Positions 46,038 to 54,990 of a DNA stretch of 64,000 bases are shown one piece after another (position 1 is the first letter of the stretch; each line of letters begins with the position of its first letter). The translations under genes were made by a program, and so were the position numbers. This DNA is from Elusimicrobia bacterium GWA2_62_23. Its GTDB lineage: Bacteria > Elusimicrobiota > Elusimicrobia > Elusimicrobiales > UBA9959. The stretch spans positions 1 through 64,000 of the forward strand of contig MGTV01000023.1 in NCBI GenBank assembly GCA_001799635.1, written 5' to 3'. The notes under the pieces were generated by a model. That model was not told the DNA's origin and searched no databases. It saw only the letters and a list, made by a program, of their open reading frames with translations.

Positions 46038-46901
46038 ATGAAACCTCTTCTGAAAAAATGGGCGATAATCCTGCGGGCCTACTCCTGGCCGGCCTCGCTC
46101 GTGCCCGTAGTGCTCGGCTCCGTGATCGCCGCGCGCGCCGGCCGCTTCGCCTGGGGCGATTTCGTCCTGACCTTCCTGGCCGCGCTGGCGGTGCACTCGG
46201 CGGCGAATCTCGCCAATACCTACTTCGATTTCAAACGCGGCGTGGACAAAAAAGAGACGGCCGACGACCGCGGCCTGGTGGACGGCCTGATGACGCCCCG
46301 CAACATGCTGCTGACGGCGCTCGGGCTTTTCGCCGCAGGCGGCGGAATAGGCCTGCTGCTGGTCTTCAAGAACGGCGTGCCCGAACTGTTCTGGCTGGGC
46401 GCGGCCGGTTTCGCGCTGGCCTGGTTCTATACCGGCACCGGCTTCGCCTACAAGTACCGCACCCTCGGGGACGTCGGCATCTTCTTCGCTTTCGGCCCTT
46501 TCATAGTTTCCGGCACGGCCCTGATCCAGGCCCGCGCCTTCGTGCCGGAGGCGCTGTGGGCCTCCATCCCGGTGGGCCTGCTGATAGTTGGCATCCTGCA
46601 CGCCAACAACATGCGCGACGTGAAAGGCGACGGCGAGGCGCGCTTCGCCACGCTGGCCATAGCCCTGGGCCCCTCCGCGGCGCTCAAATTCTACTACGCC
46701 CTCATCTTCCTTCCCTACGCCTTCACGCTCACCCTGGGCAGCGTCTGGCCGCCGGTGTTCTGCGCGCTGTCGGCGCCGCTGGCGGTGAAGCTCAAAGAGC
46801 GCGCGGCGCGCGGCGAGTTCTCCCCCCTGGTGCCCGAAACGGCCCGCCTCGTGGCCGTCTTCGGCCTGCTCCTGTCCCTCGGCCTCTACATCGCGGCCTG
46901 A
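46038..46901 (+). CDS. menA: 1,4-dihydroxy-2-naphthoate prenyltransferase (MenA/UbiA family)
   Basis: ATG 46038 begins 287 residues (MKPLLKKWAIILRAYSWPAS); the frame is open far upstream but that part overlaps the prenyl synthase gene. A multi-pass UbiA-family protein: the first Asp motif is in NLANTYFDFKRGVD and the second in ANNMRDVKGD. MenA attaches the polyprenyl tail to DHNA in menaquinone synthesis. The adjacent prenyl synthase supports the call over other UbiA enzymes. Confidence 0.85.
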   Translation: MKPLLKKWAIILRAYSWPASLVPVVLGSVIAARAGRFAWGDFVLTFLAALAVHSAANLANTYFDFKRGVDKKETADDRGLVDGLMTPRNMLLTALGLFAAGGGIGLLLVFKNGVPELFWLGAAGFALAWFYTGTGFAYKYRTLGDVGIFFAFGPFIVSGTALIQARAFVPEALWASIPVGLLIVGILHANNMRDVKGDGEARFATLAIALGPSAALKFYYALIFLPYAFTLTLGSVWPPVFCALSAPLAVKLKERAARGEFSPLVPETARLVAVFGLLLSLGLYIAA

Positions 46902-46917
46902 ACCTCCTTAATAATCA

Positions 46918-46946
46918 TTGTAAAAACGCGGGATTTTTTATAGATT
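46918..46946 (+). promoter_or_regulatory. Candidate promoter of the pal-cpoB-tolB operon
   Basis: TTGTAA and TAGATT are 17 bases apart in an AT-rich gap, followed by a roughly 35-base leader with GGAGG before ATG 46988. Confidence 0.55.
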
Positions 46947-46987
46947 ATATGTGGTTTCAGAAGTATAGTCACGGAGGTTCGTAAAAA

Positions 46988-47533
46988 ATGAGGAAAAACA
47001 CCCTGCTCCTGGCCATGGCCCTGCCCCTGCTGGCGGCCTTCACGCTCTCTTCCTGCAACAACAAGAACAAAAAGACCGGCGGCCAGTCCACCGATATGAC
47101 AGGAGACACCACCATAGTCCCCGGCATAGACGTCACCGACGGCGGCGAACCGCTTTCCACCGAAGGGGAGATCCGCGGCGGAGAATTCCTGCCGCAGACC
47201 AATATCCAGACCATCACCTTCGATTACGACCGCTACGAACTCTCCGAAGACGCCCGCCAGGTCCTCCAGGCCAACGCCGCGCTGCTCAAGGCGCGCAAGG
47301 ACTGGGCCGTGCTGGTGGAAGGCCACTGCGACGACCGCGGCACCATAGAATACAACCTGGCCCTCGGCCAGAAGCGGGCCAAGTCCGTGCGCGACTACTA
47401 CGTGCGCCTGGGCGTGCCGGAAAGCTCCATAGGCACCATCTCCTACGGCGAAGAAAAGCCGCTCTGCGGCGAAGCCACCGACGCCTGCTGGCTCTCCAAC
47501 CGCCGGGCCGAGACCAAAGTCAAGGGGAAATAA
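46988..47533 (+). CDS. pal: Peptidoglycan-associated lipoprotein (Pal)
   Basis: 181 residues. The lipobox LSSC (cysteine about residue 23) ends a signal peptide. The C-terminal OmpA-like domain carries the peptidoglycan-binding pattern TFDYDRYELSEDARQVL, then VEGHCDDRGTIEYNLALGQKRA and the typical end RRAETKVKGK. It tethers the outer membrane to peptidoglycan. cpoB and tolB follow directly, confirming a Tol-Pal locus; TolQ, TolR and TolA are not in the window. Confidence 0.93.
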   Translation: MRKNTLLLAMALPLLAAFTLSSCNNKNKKTGGQSTDMTGDTTIVPGIDVTDGGEPLSTEGEIRGGEFLPQTNIQTITFDYDRYELSEDARQVLQANAALLKARKDWAVLVEGHCDDRGTIEYNLALGQKRAKSVRDYYVRLGVPESSIGTISYGEEKPLCGEATDACWLSNRRAETKVKGK

Positions 47534-48307
47534 ATGCGCCTGAAAACCTTGCTGTTAGTCCCGGTCTGCCTGCTGGCGGCCGGCTGCGTGGCCACGCAGC
47601 AGGACATGCTGCAGATGCAGAGCCAGATGGACGACCTCAACAACAGCCTGACCACCATGCAGAAGAACCAGGCCGAGCTCGCCGTGAAGATGGAGGACCT
47701 CTCCAAGAACCTCAACGCCTCTTCCGAGAGCATGAAGGACATCTCCGGGATGATGGAGAAGCTGACCTCGCGCCTGGACGAACTCGACAACTCCATGAAC
47801 AAGCGGGTGAACGCCATAGGCCAGACCATCCGCAAGCAGCAGGAGGACGTGGAGACCACGCTGCTGCCCGCCAAGCTCTACAACGACGCCTACAACGCCT
47901 TCCTCAACAACAACTTCGAGGGCGCGGCCCAGGGCTTCAAGACCTACCTCTCCAAATTCCCCAACGGCGAAATGTCCGAAGGCGCCTATTTCTACCTCGG
48001 CGAATCGCTCTACCTCAAGGAGCGCTGGCAGGACGCCGCCCTGGCTTACGCCACCGTGCTGGAAAAGTTCCCCAAGTCGGCCAGGATCCCCGCCAGCAGG
48101 CTCAAGTACGCCATGGCAATACTCAAGCTGCCGGAGAACAAGAAACCCGAGGCGCTCAAGTATCTGCACTCGGTGGTAAAGGATTTCCCGGCCTCCCAGG
48201 AGGCCAAAACGGCGAAGGACTACATCAACAGGCTCTCGCCGCCCAAGCCCGCCCCGGCGCCCGCGCCGGCCAAGGCTCCGGCCAAAGCACCCGCCAAGAA
48301 AGGCTGA
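47534..48307 (+). CDS. cpoB: Tol-Pal system protein CpoB/YbgF-like lipoprotein
   Basis: 257 residues; the ATG is immediately after the Pal stop. The N-terminus has a lipobox (LLAAGC), which is unusual for CpoB, followed by a long Gln/Asn-rich coiled coil (about 22-105). The C-terminal half has TPR-like repeats (AYNAFLNNNFEGAAQGFKTY). It ends in an Ala/Pro/Lys-rich tail (APAPAKAPAKAPAKKG). CpoB coordinates Tol-Pal with peptidoglycan synthesis at division. Confidence 0.85.
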   Translation: MRLKTLLLVPVCLLAAGCVATQQDMLQMQSQMDDLNNSLTTMQKNQAELAVKMEDLSKNLNASSESMKDISGMMEKLTSRLDELDNSMNKRVNAIGQTIRKQQEDVETTLLPAKLYNDAYNAFLNNNFEGAAQGFKTYLSKFPNGEMSEGAYFYLGESLYLKERWQDAALAYATVLEKFPKSARIPASRLKYAMAILKLPENKKPEALKYLHSVVKDFPASQEAKTAKDYINRLSPPKPAPAPAPAKAPAKAPAKKG

Positions 48308-48318
48308 CCTGACCGCCC

Positions 48319-49596
48319 ATGAAAGCGCTGCTGCTGCTGCTCCTGCTCGCGCGGCCGCTTTCGGCCGGCACCGACATCTACATAGGCGTAGCGCCCGGGG
48401 CAGAGGTCAAGAAGACCGCCATGGGCCTCTCGCGCTTCCTGCCGGCCAGGCCCGATAAACCCGAAGACCTGGCCCTGGCCGAGGCGTTCCGTGAAATAGT
48501 CCGGGCCGACCTGCTCTATTCCCGCTACTTCGACGTCAAGGAAGACGCCCTCTCCAAGGCCAACCTGGACACCAGCCGCGAGTCGCTGGCCTGGTGGAAG
48601 GGGCTGGCCGGCCACCTGGTCACCGCCAAGGCGCAGGACGCCGGCAACGTCTGGACCTTCAACGCCCGCCTCCACGACCTCGCCACCGGCAGGGTGGTGC
48701 TGGAGAAATTCTACCAGGGCGAGAAACGGGCCATGCGGCGGGCGGCGCACATGTTCGCCGACGACGTGGTGCTGAAGGTCACCGGCCGCCCGGGCATAGC
48801 CCACTCCAAGCTGGCCTTCACCAATAACGCCACCGGCCGCAAAGAGATCTACATAGTGGACTACGACGGGGGCAACCTGACCCGCCTCACTTCGGACAAC
48901 AGCATCAACCTGCTGCCGCGCTGGTCCCAGGACGCCTCGCGCATCTATTACACCACCTACCGCTGGGGCAACCCGGACATGTTCGAGATAGACCTGAAGG
49001 CCGGCAAGATCCGCCCTTTTACAACCTTCCAGGGCCTCAATATCCCCGGCGGTTTCTCCCCCGACGGCATGACCATGGTAATGACCCTCTCGCGCGGCGG
49101 GGACCCCGGCATTTATTCCCTCAACATCGTCACCAAGCAGCTCAAGCATCTGCTCAAGGGTTTCGGCGTGAGTTCCTCTCCCACCTGGTCGCCAGACGGC
49201 ACGCAGGTGGCGTTCGTATCGGACCGGGCGGGCAACCCGCAGATCTACGTACTGGAACTGGCCACCGGCAAGACCCGCCGCCTGACCCGCATGAACTGGT
49301 GCGACTCCCCTTCCTGGTCCCCCTCCGGGGAGTGGATAGTCTTCGCCGGCCGCGAGACCACCAAGGAAAAACTCAACATCTTCGTCACCGACCTGACCGG
49401 CAGCCAGATCCGCCGCCTTACCAACAAGGCCGGGGATAACGAGGACCCCTCCTGGTCCCCCGACGGCCGGTTCGTGGGCTTCACCTCCACCCGCCGCGGC
49501 CGCAGGGAATTGTTCATCATGGACGCCGACGGCAGCGCCCCGCACCCGCTGACCGACCTCAAAGGCCACACCTTCACCCCCAACTGGAGCCCTTAG
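48319..49596 (+). CDS. tolB: Tol-Pal system beta-propeller protein TolB
   Basis: 425 residues with a signal peptide (about 1-15). An N-terminal alpha/beta domain is followed by a beta-propeller with repeated S-W-S-P-D-G blades (PTWSPDGTQVAFVSDRAGNP, DPSWSPDGRFVGFTSTRRGR). TolB binds Pal in the periplasm and couples it to the TolQRA motor. Third gene of the operon. Confidence 0.92.
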   Translation: MKALLLLLLLARPLSAGTDIYIGVAPGAEVKKTAMGLSRFLPARPDKPEDLALAEAFREIVRADLLYSRYFDVKEDALSKANLDTSRESLAWWKGLAGHLVTAKAQDAGNVWTFNARLHDLATGRVVLEKFYQGEKRAMRRAAHMFADDVVLKVTGRPGIAHSKLAFTNNATGRKEIYIVDYDGGNLTRLTSDNSINLLPRWSQDASRIYYTTYRWGNPDMFEIDLKAGKIRPFTTFQGLNIPGGFSPDGMTMVMTLSRGGDPGIYSLNIVTKQLKHLLKGFGVSSSPTWSPDGTQVAFVSDRAGNPQIYVLELATGKTRRLTRMNWCDSPSWSPSGEWIVFAGRETTKEKLNIFVTDLTGSQIRRLTNKAGDNEDPSWSPDGRFVGFTSTRRGRRELFIMDADGSAPHPLTDLKGHTFTPNWSP

Positions 49597-49608
49597 CGCC
49601 GACGGGAC

Positions 49609-49649
49609 AAAAGAGAAAGGCCGGGCTTTCAGCCCGGCCTTTCTCTTTT
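49609..49649. terminator. Bidirectional intrinsic terminator
   Basis: A 19-bp perfect stem (AAAAGAGAAAGGCCGGGCT and complement) with a TTC loop and A/T ends separates tolB (+) from the convergent minus-strand genes. Confidence 0.95.
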
Positions 49650-49660
49650 GCGACCGCTGT

Positions 49661-50161
49661 TCACTTGCCGAAGAGGCCCCCTAACTTCTCCAGGAGCCCG
49701 GCCCAGAAACCTTCCTCGCGGGAGCCGCCCCTGGCGGAGCGGAACTTCAGGTCGCGGTTGGCCTTCAGGGCGGCCGAGAGCTCGGAGTCGAGCAGGGCCA
49801 GGAACTCGGCCCCCAGGCGCTTGCGGCGCTCGGACAGAATGCCGGGGTTTATCACATCCTCCAGGGCGAAATACTCCAGGCCGCAGAAGGCCTGCAGATA
49901 CGGGCTCTCCATGAATTCGGCCACGGCGTCCTCGTCGGAGAGGTTCTTGAGCTGTTTTACCACGAGCAGGCCGCAGACCAGGCGGGAGTCCTTGGCGGGC
50001 CGGCCGTAACCGGCGGCGAAGAACCGCCCGTACTCGGCGTCAAGCTTCTCCCAGGGCAGCGATTCGGCCAGCTTCAGCCAGCGGTTGCCGTCGGCCAGTT
50101 TGCCGCCCAGGTGGAACAGCTTGCCGAACAGCGTGGGATTGAATTTTTCGGAACGGTACAT
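49661..50161 (-). CDS. Orphan IS5-type transposase N-terminal domain (DUF772) protein
   Basis: 166 residues matching the N-terminal, DNA-binding part of IS5/IS1182-family transposases: GRPAKDSRLVCGLLVVKQL, FMESPYLQAFCGLEYF, and NPGILSERRKRLG. No catalytic DDE domain follows. The protein instead ends in a short basic then amphipathic tail (FWAGLLEKLGGLFGK). No terminal repeats were seen. It is six bases downstream of tdk, in the same operon, with an intact frame and a start, so it looks like a retained regulatory remnant rather than decaying debris. DNA binding is an inference. Confidence 0.75.
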   Translation of the reverse strand: MYRSEKFNPTLFGKLFHLGGKLADGNRWLKLAESLPWEKLDAEYGRFFAAGYGRPAKDSRLVCGLLVVKQLKNLSDEDAVAEFMESPYLQAFCGLEYFALEDVINPGILSERRKRLGAEFLALLDSELSAALKANRDLKFRSARGGSREEGFWAGLLEKLGGLFGK

Positions 50162-50167
50162 AGGCGG

Positions 50168-50743
50168 CTATTTCTCCGGCTTGAAGCACTTGCGGCAGCG
50201 GGCCTCGTATTTGTCGCCCGCGCCCACCACGATGCGGCGGCCGGAGTCGGTCAGGCGCTGGCTGAAATGAGCGGGGTTGCCGCAGACCATGCAGATGGCC
50301 AGGTTCTTGGTGACGAACTCGCTCACCGCCATGAGCTTGGCCATGTTGTCGAAGGCCTCGCCGCGGTAATCCTGGTCCAGGCCGGCCACTATCACGCGGC
50401 GGCCGGAGTCGGCGAGTTTCTGGGCCACGCCCACTATCTCGGGCCCGAAGAAATGCGCCTCGTCTATGCCCACCACCTGCGTCTCGGGCAGGACTTCCTT
50501 CAGGATCTCCTTGGCGGTTTTGACCGGCCGGGCGGAGAGCGTGGACTTGTCGTGGGAAACTATGTGCTCTTTAGCGTAGCGCACGTCGAGGTGGGAATTA
50601 AAGACCTGCACCTTCTGCTTGGCTATGTTGGCCAGCTTGAGGCGGCGGATGAGCTCCTGGGTCTTGCCCGAGAACATGCTGCCGCAGACCACCTCGATCC
50701 AGCCGGAAGCGGCGGAAACGTTGAAGATCATTTCTTCCCCCAT
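50168..50743 (-). CDS. tdk: Thymidine kinase (type II)
   Basis: 191 residues. The P-loop GSMFSGKTQELIRRL lies near the N-terminus, then the VGIDEAHFF Walker B motif, and the zinc cysteines appear in CMVCGNPAHF and ARCRKCFKPEK. It phosphorylates thymidine for salvage. It overlaps the upstream epimerase gene by 16 bases and precedes the DUF772 gene by six. Confidence 0.94.
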   Translation of the reverse strand: MGEEMIFNVSAASGWIEVVCGSMFSGKTQELIRRLKLANIAKQKVQVFNSHLDVRYAKEHIVSHDKSTLSARPVKTAKEILKEVLPETQVVGIDEAHFFGPEIVGVAQKLADSGRRVIVAGLDQDYRGEAFDNMAKLMAVSEFVTKNLAICMVCGNPAHFSQRLTDSGRRIVVGAGDKYEARCRKCFKPEK

Positions 50744-51678
50744 TTAGCGGAAAAATAAGCCCAGGTCAGACGGAGGCCTTCGGGGAACTTCACGAGCGGC
50801 TTGTACTTCAGTTCCCGGCGCGCCAGGCGGATATCGGAATAGGTCTTGCGGATGTCGCCCTTGCGCTTGGGCGAGAAGATCTTCTCCGTCTTCCTGCCGG
50901 TGATCTTCTCCAGTTCGTGAGCTATGTCCAGGAGCGAGATATTGGTGCCGGTGGCTACGTTGATGGTCAGGCCGGACACGCGCGAAGGCGCCAGGGCGGC
51001 CCTGATATTGCCGTCCACCACGTTGGCCACGTAGGTGAAGTCGCGGGACTGCCGGCCGTCCCAGTGGATCTCCAGCGGCTTGCCGGCCACCAGCAGCTCC
51101 ATGAAGCGCGGTATCACGGCGGAGTACATGGACTCGGGGTTCTGGCGGGGCCCGAAAACGTTGAAGTAGCGCAGCGCCACGGTCTCGAGGCCGAAGGTGC
51201 GGGCGTAGACGCGGCAGTAGTTCTCGCCGGCCAGCTTGCTGACGGCATAGGGCGACACCGGCATGGTGGGCAGGCCTTCGTGCTGCGGGAAGACCTCGCA
51301 CTCGCCGTAGGCGGAGCTGGTGGCGGCGTAGACGAAGCGCTTCACGCCGGCGGCTTTGGCCGCCATAAGGGCGTTCAGGGTACCGGTGGCGTTGTTCTCG
51401 TGGGCGGCCATGGGGTTGTCCACGGACTTGGGCACGGAGCGGAAGGCGGCCTGGTGCAGCACGTAGGTGACGCCTTTCATGGCCTTCGCGCAAGCCTTCG
51501 GATCGCGCAGGTCGCCTTTCACGAACTCGAACCGGCCCTTGGGCGCCAGGTTCTCCATGTTCCCCGTGGATAGATTGTCGAAGACGCGCACGCGTTTGCC
51601 GCGCCGCAGCAGTTCCTCGACTATGTTGGAGCCTATGAACCCGGCCCCGCCGGTTACCAGCCAAAGAGGTTTTTTCAT
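50728..51678 (-). CDS. NAD-dependent nucleotide-sugar epimerase/dehydratase
   Basis: 316 residues of the extended SDR family. TGGAGFIGSNIVEELL binds NAD, and the active-site S-x-x-Y-x-x-x-K is visible in SSAYGE and YAVSKLAGENY. RYFNVFGPRQNP is typical of UDP-glucose/UDP-GlcNAc 4-epimerases and similar enzymes. Exact sugar is not determined. AAGGAG lies about 13 bases before the ATG. Confidence 0.85.
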   Translation of the reverse strand: MKKPLWLVTGGAGFIGSNIVEELLRRGKRVRVFDNLSTGNMENLAPKGRFEFVKGDLRDPKACAKAMKGVTYVLHQAAFRSVPKSVDNPMAAHENNATGTLNALMAAKAAGVKRFVYAATSSAYGECEVFPQHEGLPTMPVSPYAVSKLAGENYCRVYARTFGLETVALRYFNVFGPRQNPESMYSAVIPRFMELLVAGKPLEIHWDGRQSRDFTYVANVVDGNIRAALAPSRVSGLTINVATGTNISLLDIAHELEKITGRKTEKIFSPKRKGDIRKTYSDIRLARRELKYKPLVKFPEGLRLTWAYFSAKWGKK

Positions 51679-51769
51679 GTTTTTATCCCCGCTCCTTAAA
51701 GTTTATCATTTTCAAAATCCGCTTTAAAACCCGGGACCGGCAGGCCTGCAAGTTCGCGGGTCCTGTCGA

Positions 51770-51904
51770 GGGTATGCTTTCTTCGGGTACGCGGTCGGGG
51801 CATTGTCGCTTCGCTCCACACGCACACCGTGCTCGCCGCTCGTCGCTCGGCCTCGTCGCTTGCGTAAGCCTCGGCCTCCGCGACGCCCCTCCGAAAGCAT
51901 ACCC
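51770..51904. repeat. Intergenic element with GGGTATGCTTTC inverted ends
   Basis: A 12-bp perfect inverted repeat (51770-51781, 51893-51904) bounds a 111-base GC-rich, non-coding core with short direct and inverted fragments (GTCGCT, CCTCGTCGCT). It lies in the 274-base gap between the epimerase and lptD. The rest of the gap shows no gene. The ends share GGGTATGC with the compound element at 16506-16630. Confidence 0.6.
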
Positions 51905-51952
51905 GTCGCCACCCGCTCCCATTATTCGGCCTGCCTGACCGGGCGGCCAGCT

Positions 51953-54025
51953 CTAGTCTCGAACTTCGCCTTCTTTGCGCCAGGGGCGCCAGTACTGGCG
52001 GGACTTTTCCTCGAGGTCGTCCTTTTTGACGGGCTCGTTCATCTTCAGGCTCACGTAGAAGAAGAATTCCTTCACCCCGCCGGAGCGCTCGCGGAAGTCC
52101 CACTTGGTCCTGAAGTCGTGGAAGTCGCGGTAGAGCGTTATGCCCTTCTCGAAGAAGCGCAGGTCCCCGTACTTGAAATTGCCGAGCGACATGAAGCGGT
52201 AGCGCAGCACCGTCTCCGCGCGCCAGCCGGAATTCTTCCAGGGGCGGAAGCCGAAAGTGTTGCTCACCACCCAGGCCCTGGGGTCGTTGCTGTAGTTGGC
52301 CACGCCGCCGCCTATGTAATTCTCCGGGCCGCCGAAGTTCGCCTGCGCCACGAAGCTCTTATTGCCCTCGGCGAAGCTGTAGGAATCCTCGGCGTAGAGG
52401 TCCACCCCGGCGCGCGGGGCGTAGAAGACCTCGCCCCGCACCGGGGCCAGGCGGCGCGTGAACCGCGCGCTGTAATAGTCACGCAGGTCGAAGGAGGAGG
52501 AAAGCTTGAAATAAGTGTTGAACCGCGGCATCACGAACAGCTGGCCGGAAACGGACTCGGTCTCCTGGCCCCTGTCGGCGGCTTTGGAATCCGGCAGCAG
52601 CTTGTTCTCGCGGAAGCGGCGCCGGTAGGCGTAGCCCAGGTCGAAGGTGCCCCAGCTGCGGTCGTAGCGCAGGGTGGCCCCGCCGCCGTAGCGCCCCACC
52701 CAGGTGTCGGTGGGCCCGGAGAAGGTGGAGATATAGACGGACTGGTCGTAGTAGGCCGACGGGGAGAGCGTGACGTGGCGGGCCAGCGGCACCGACTGGG
52801 ACACGGTCCAGACGCCGTGGCCGCGCTTCTGGGTGAAGTTCTGTCCCTCGTCCCGGGCGTTCTCGAAATGGCCGCTGAAGGAGTTCAGCACCGGCAGCTT
52901 CAGCACCCGGAACGGCGAGGTATTATAATCCAGCCGCGGGATGGAGCTGTTGGCCTTCTGGAAACTGCGGTAGTCGGCGGTATTGGTCTCACGCCCGTAG
53001 GCGCTGACGCGGGTGACGCTGAACCCGGTAGCCCGCGTCAGGGCCACGCTGGCCTGCTCGTCGGGGCTGACCGCGAACGGGTTGTTGCGGAAGAAGTCGT
53101 TGTTCACCCGCGGGTCCGAAAGCAGGCGGAAGAAGCCCTGGCTGTAGTACTGCGCCGGGTCCGACTCGTTGAAGCGGTTGAGCCGGTGCCAATAGCCGCC
53201 GCTCATGCCCCACCTGTCCTTCACCAGGCCGTATTCCTTGATGCGGTACAGGGACACGTTGCTGATGTTCTTCTCGGTGCGCCGGAAGTCCACTTCGGCG
53301 CCGGTGCCGAAACCGCGCCGCTCGAAGTAGTCGAGGTAAAGTTTGGCCTTCATCTCCGGGCTTACCTTGTAGATGTAACTGGACTTGATGAAGAAGCCGT
53401 TGCGCTCGTCGTAACCCGGGCGGAAGATGCTCACGAACGGCGTCCCCCCGCCCATGGGCTTATAGACCACGGGCAGGTATAGTACCGGGATCTTGCCCAC
53501 GAAGAAAACGTTGTTATAGGCCAGGAAATAGCGCTCCGGCATCAGGTAAACGCGCGAAGAGCGCAGCTGGTAATGCGGCGGTTCCTCATCACAGCTGGTG
53601 ATGCTGGCCCGCTTGTACTTGTAGCCTTCCTTGTCGAACTCCACCACCCGGCCGCGGAAAATGAAATTTTTATAGGCGAAGCGCCCGTTATTGATCTTGC
53701 CGGTGTCAGAGCCGTAGTCTATGAAGCCGCTCTTGCCGTACACCGTGCCGGTATCATCGTCCATGACAAAATCGGAGGGCGAGAACACGGTACTGCTCGC
53801 CATGTTGACGGTGAGGTTCCTGGCGCGGATGAGTTTGAGGTGCCTGCCCTCGGCGGAGATCTCCTCCAGCTTCACGTTCCCCTCCAGGTCTATGGCCCGG
53901 GTGTATTCGTTGAACGCCGCCTGGTCCGCGCTGAAGCGCACGTGATGGGACCCCGTGGAGGACGGCAGGTCGTAAGCCGCGGCCTGGGCCGCGAGCAGGA
54001 GTAGTATGGTCGCTGTTAGTTTCAT
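51953..54025 (-). CDS. lptD: LPS-assembly outer-membrane protein LptD/OstA-like
   Basis: Start 54025 (MKLTATILLLLAAQAAA) opens a signal peptide and gives 690 residues; upstream in-frame sequence overlaps the ROK gene. An N-terminal OstA-type beta-jellyroll (RHLKLIRARNLTVNMAS, YGKSGFIDYG) is followed by a large barrel with many aromatic strands. LptD inserts LPS in the outer membrane. The C-terminus is polar (RQYWRPWRKEGEVRD) rather than a barrel-type aromatic end. Confidence 0.82.
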   Translation of the reverse strand: MKLTATILLLLAAQAAAYDLPSSTGSHHVRFSADQAAFNEYTRAIDLEGNVKLEEISAEGRHLKLIRARNLTVNMASSTVFSPSDFVMDDDTGTVYGKSGFIDYGSDTGKINNGRFAYKNFIFRGRVVEFDKEGYKYKRASITSCDEEPPHYQLRSSRVYLMPERYFLAYNNVFFVGKIPVLYLPVVYKPMGGGTPFVSIFRPGYDERNGFFIKSSYIYKVSPEMKAKLYLDYFERRGFGTGAEVDFRRTEKNISNVSLYRIKEYGLVKDRWGMSGGYWHRLNRFNESDPAQYYSQGFFRLLSDPRVNNDFFRNNPFAVSPDEQASVALTRATGFSVTRVSAYGRETNTADYRSFQKANSSIPRLDYNTSPFRVLKLPVLNSFSGHFENARDEGQNFTQKRGHGVWTVSQSVPLARHVTLSPSAYYDQSVYISTFSGPTDTWVGRYGGGATLRYDRSWGTFDLGYAYRRRFRENKLLPDSKAADRGQETESVSGQLFVMPRFNTYFKLSSSFDLRDYYSARFTRRLAPVRGEVFYAPRAGVDLYAEDSYSFAEGNKSFVAQANFGGPENYIGGGVANYSNDPRAWVVSNTFGFRPWKNSGWRAETVLRYRFMSLGNFKYGDLRFFEKGITLYRDFHDFRTKWDFRERSGGVKEFFFYVSLKMNEPVKKDDLEEKSRQYWRPWRKEGEVRD

Positions 54026-54045
54026 CGTCGGGCCGTGCCCGCAGC

Positions 54046-54990
54046 CTATTTCAGAGCTTTCTCCAGGCCGAACAGGGCCGCCCCGTGGGAGCCCAGGTCG
54101 GCGTCGTCGGAAATGCGTATCTTCACCCTGGTGAAAGGGGTCTTTATCTGCTGGGCGCCCAGCACCTTCAGCATGGCCGGCAGGAACCATTTGCGGGCGC
54201 GGGACACCCCGCCGGTCAGCACCACGCAGCCGGGGTTCAGCATCAGGATGAGCCCGGCCAACCCCATGCCCAGGTAGCGGCCCGTCTCGGCCCAGATCTT
54301 TCTGGCCGCGGGGTTGCCGGCTTCGGCGGCATTCGTCAGGCAGATGGTATTGAACCGCTCGCGGTCCGGGTCGGCGTACTTTTTAACGAAAGCGTCCTCG
54401 CATTTAATGGCCTCGCGGGCCCGGGCCATGATGGCCTTGCTGCCGCAGTAGGCCTCCAGGCAGCCCTCGCCGCCGCAGCCGCAGAGCCGGCCGCCGGGCA
54501 CTATCTTGACGTGGCCGGCCTCGCCGGCGGTGCCGCTGGCGCCGTGGTAAAGTTTCCCGCCCAGGATCAGGCCGGACCCTATGCCGGTCCCCAGCGTCAG
54601 GGCCAGCACGTTGTCGTGTTTGCGCTTCAGTTCTATCTCGTAGGCGCCCCAGGCCGCCATGTTGGCGTCGTTCTCCATGGCGCAGGGCAGGCCGGTCAGG
54701 CGCTCCAGGGGCCCGGCCAGCGCCACGTTGCGCCAGCCCAGGTTGGGCGCGAAGCGCAGCACGCCGCGGTCGGGGTCCACGTCGCCGGCGGCGCCGATGC
54801 CCACGGAGACCAGCTGGCGGCCGTAATCGTGCCGCAGCCCGTCCACCGCGGCGCCGAGCCGCTTCAGGAAGGAAGCCGGGCCCTTGGCGGCCTCGGTCTT
54901 GAACCTTTCCTGGGTCAGCAGTTTACCCGCGCGGTTCACCACCACCAGCTTGGTATTGGTGCCGCCTATGTCGATGCCTATGCCTAGCAT
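54046..54990 (-). CDS. ROK family sugar kinase (glucokinase-like)
   Basis: 314 residues. ATP-binding IDIGGTNTKLV, the catalytic region MENDANMAAWGAYE, and the ROK zinc motif CGCGGEGCLEAYCG are clear. ROK proteins of this length without an HTH domain are usually glucokinases. Its start overlaps the end of folC by 7 bp. Specificity inferred only. Confidence 0.88.
   Translation of the reverse strand: MLGIGIDIGGTNTKLVVVNRAGKLLTQERFKTEAAKGPASFLKRLGAAVDGLRHDYGRQLVSVGIGAAGDVDPDRGVLRFAPNLGWRNVALAGPLERLTGLPCAMENDANMAAWGAYEIELKRKHDNVLALTLGTGIGSGLILGGKLYHGASGTAGEAGHVKIVPGGRLCGCGGEGCLEAYCGSKAIMARAREAIKCEDAFVKKYADPDRERFNTICLTNAAEAGNPAARKIWAETGRYLGMGLAGLILMLNPGCVVLTGGVSRARKWFLPAMLKVLGAQQIKTPFTRVKIRISDDADLGSHGAALFGLEKALK

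Noticed and set aside
49661-50161. A complete insertion sequence
   Set aside because: No DDE domain, terminal inverted repeats or target duplication could be seen around the gene.
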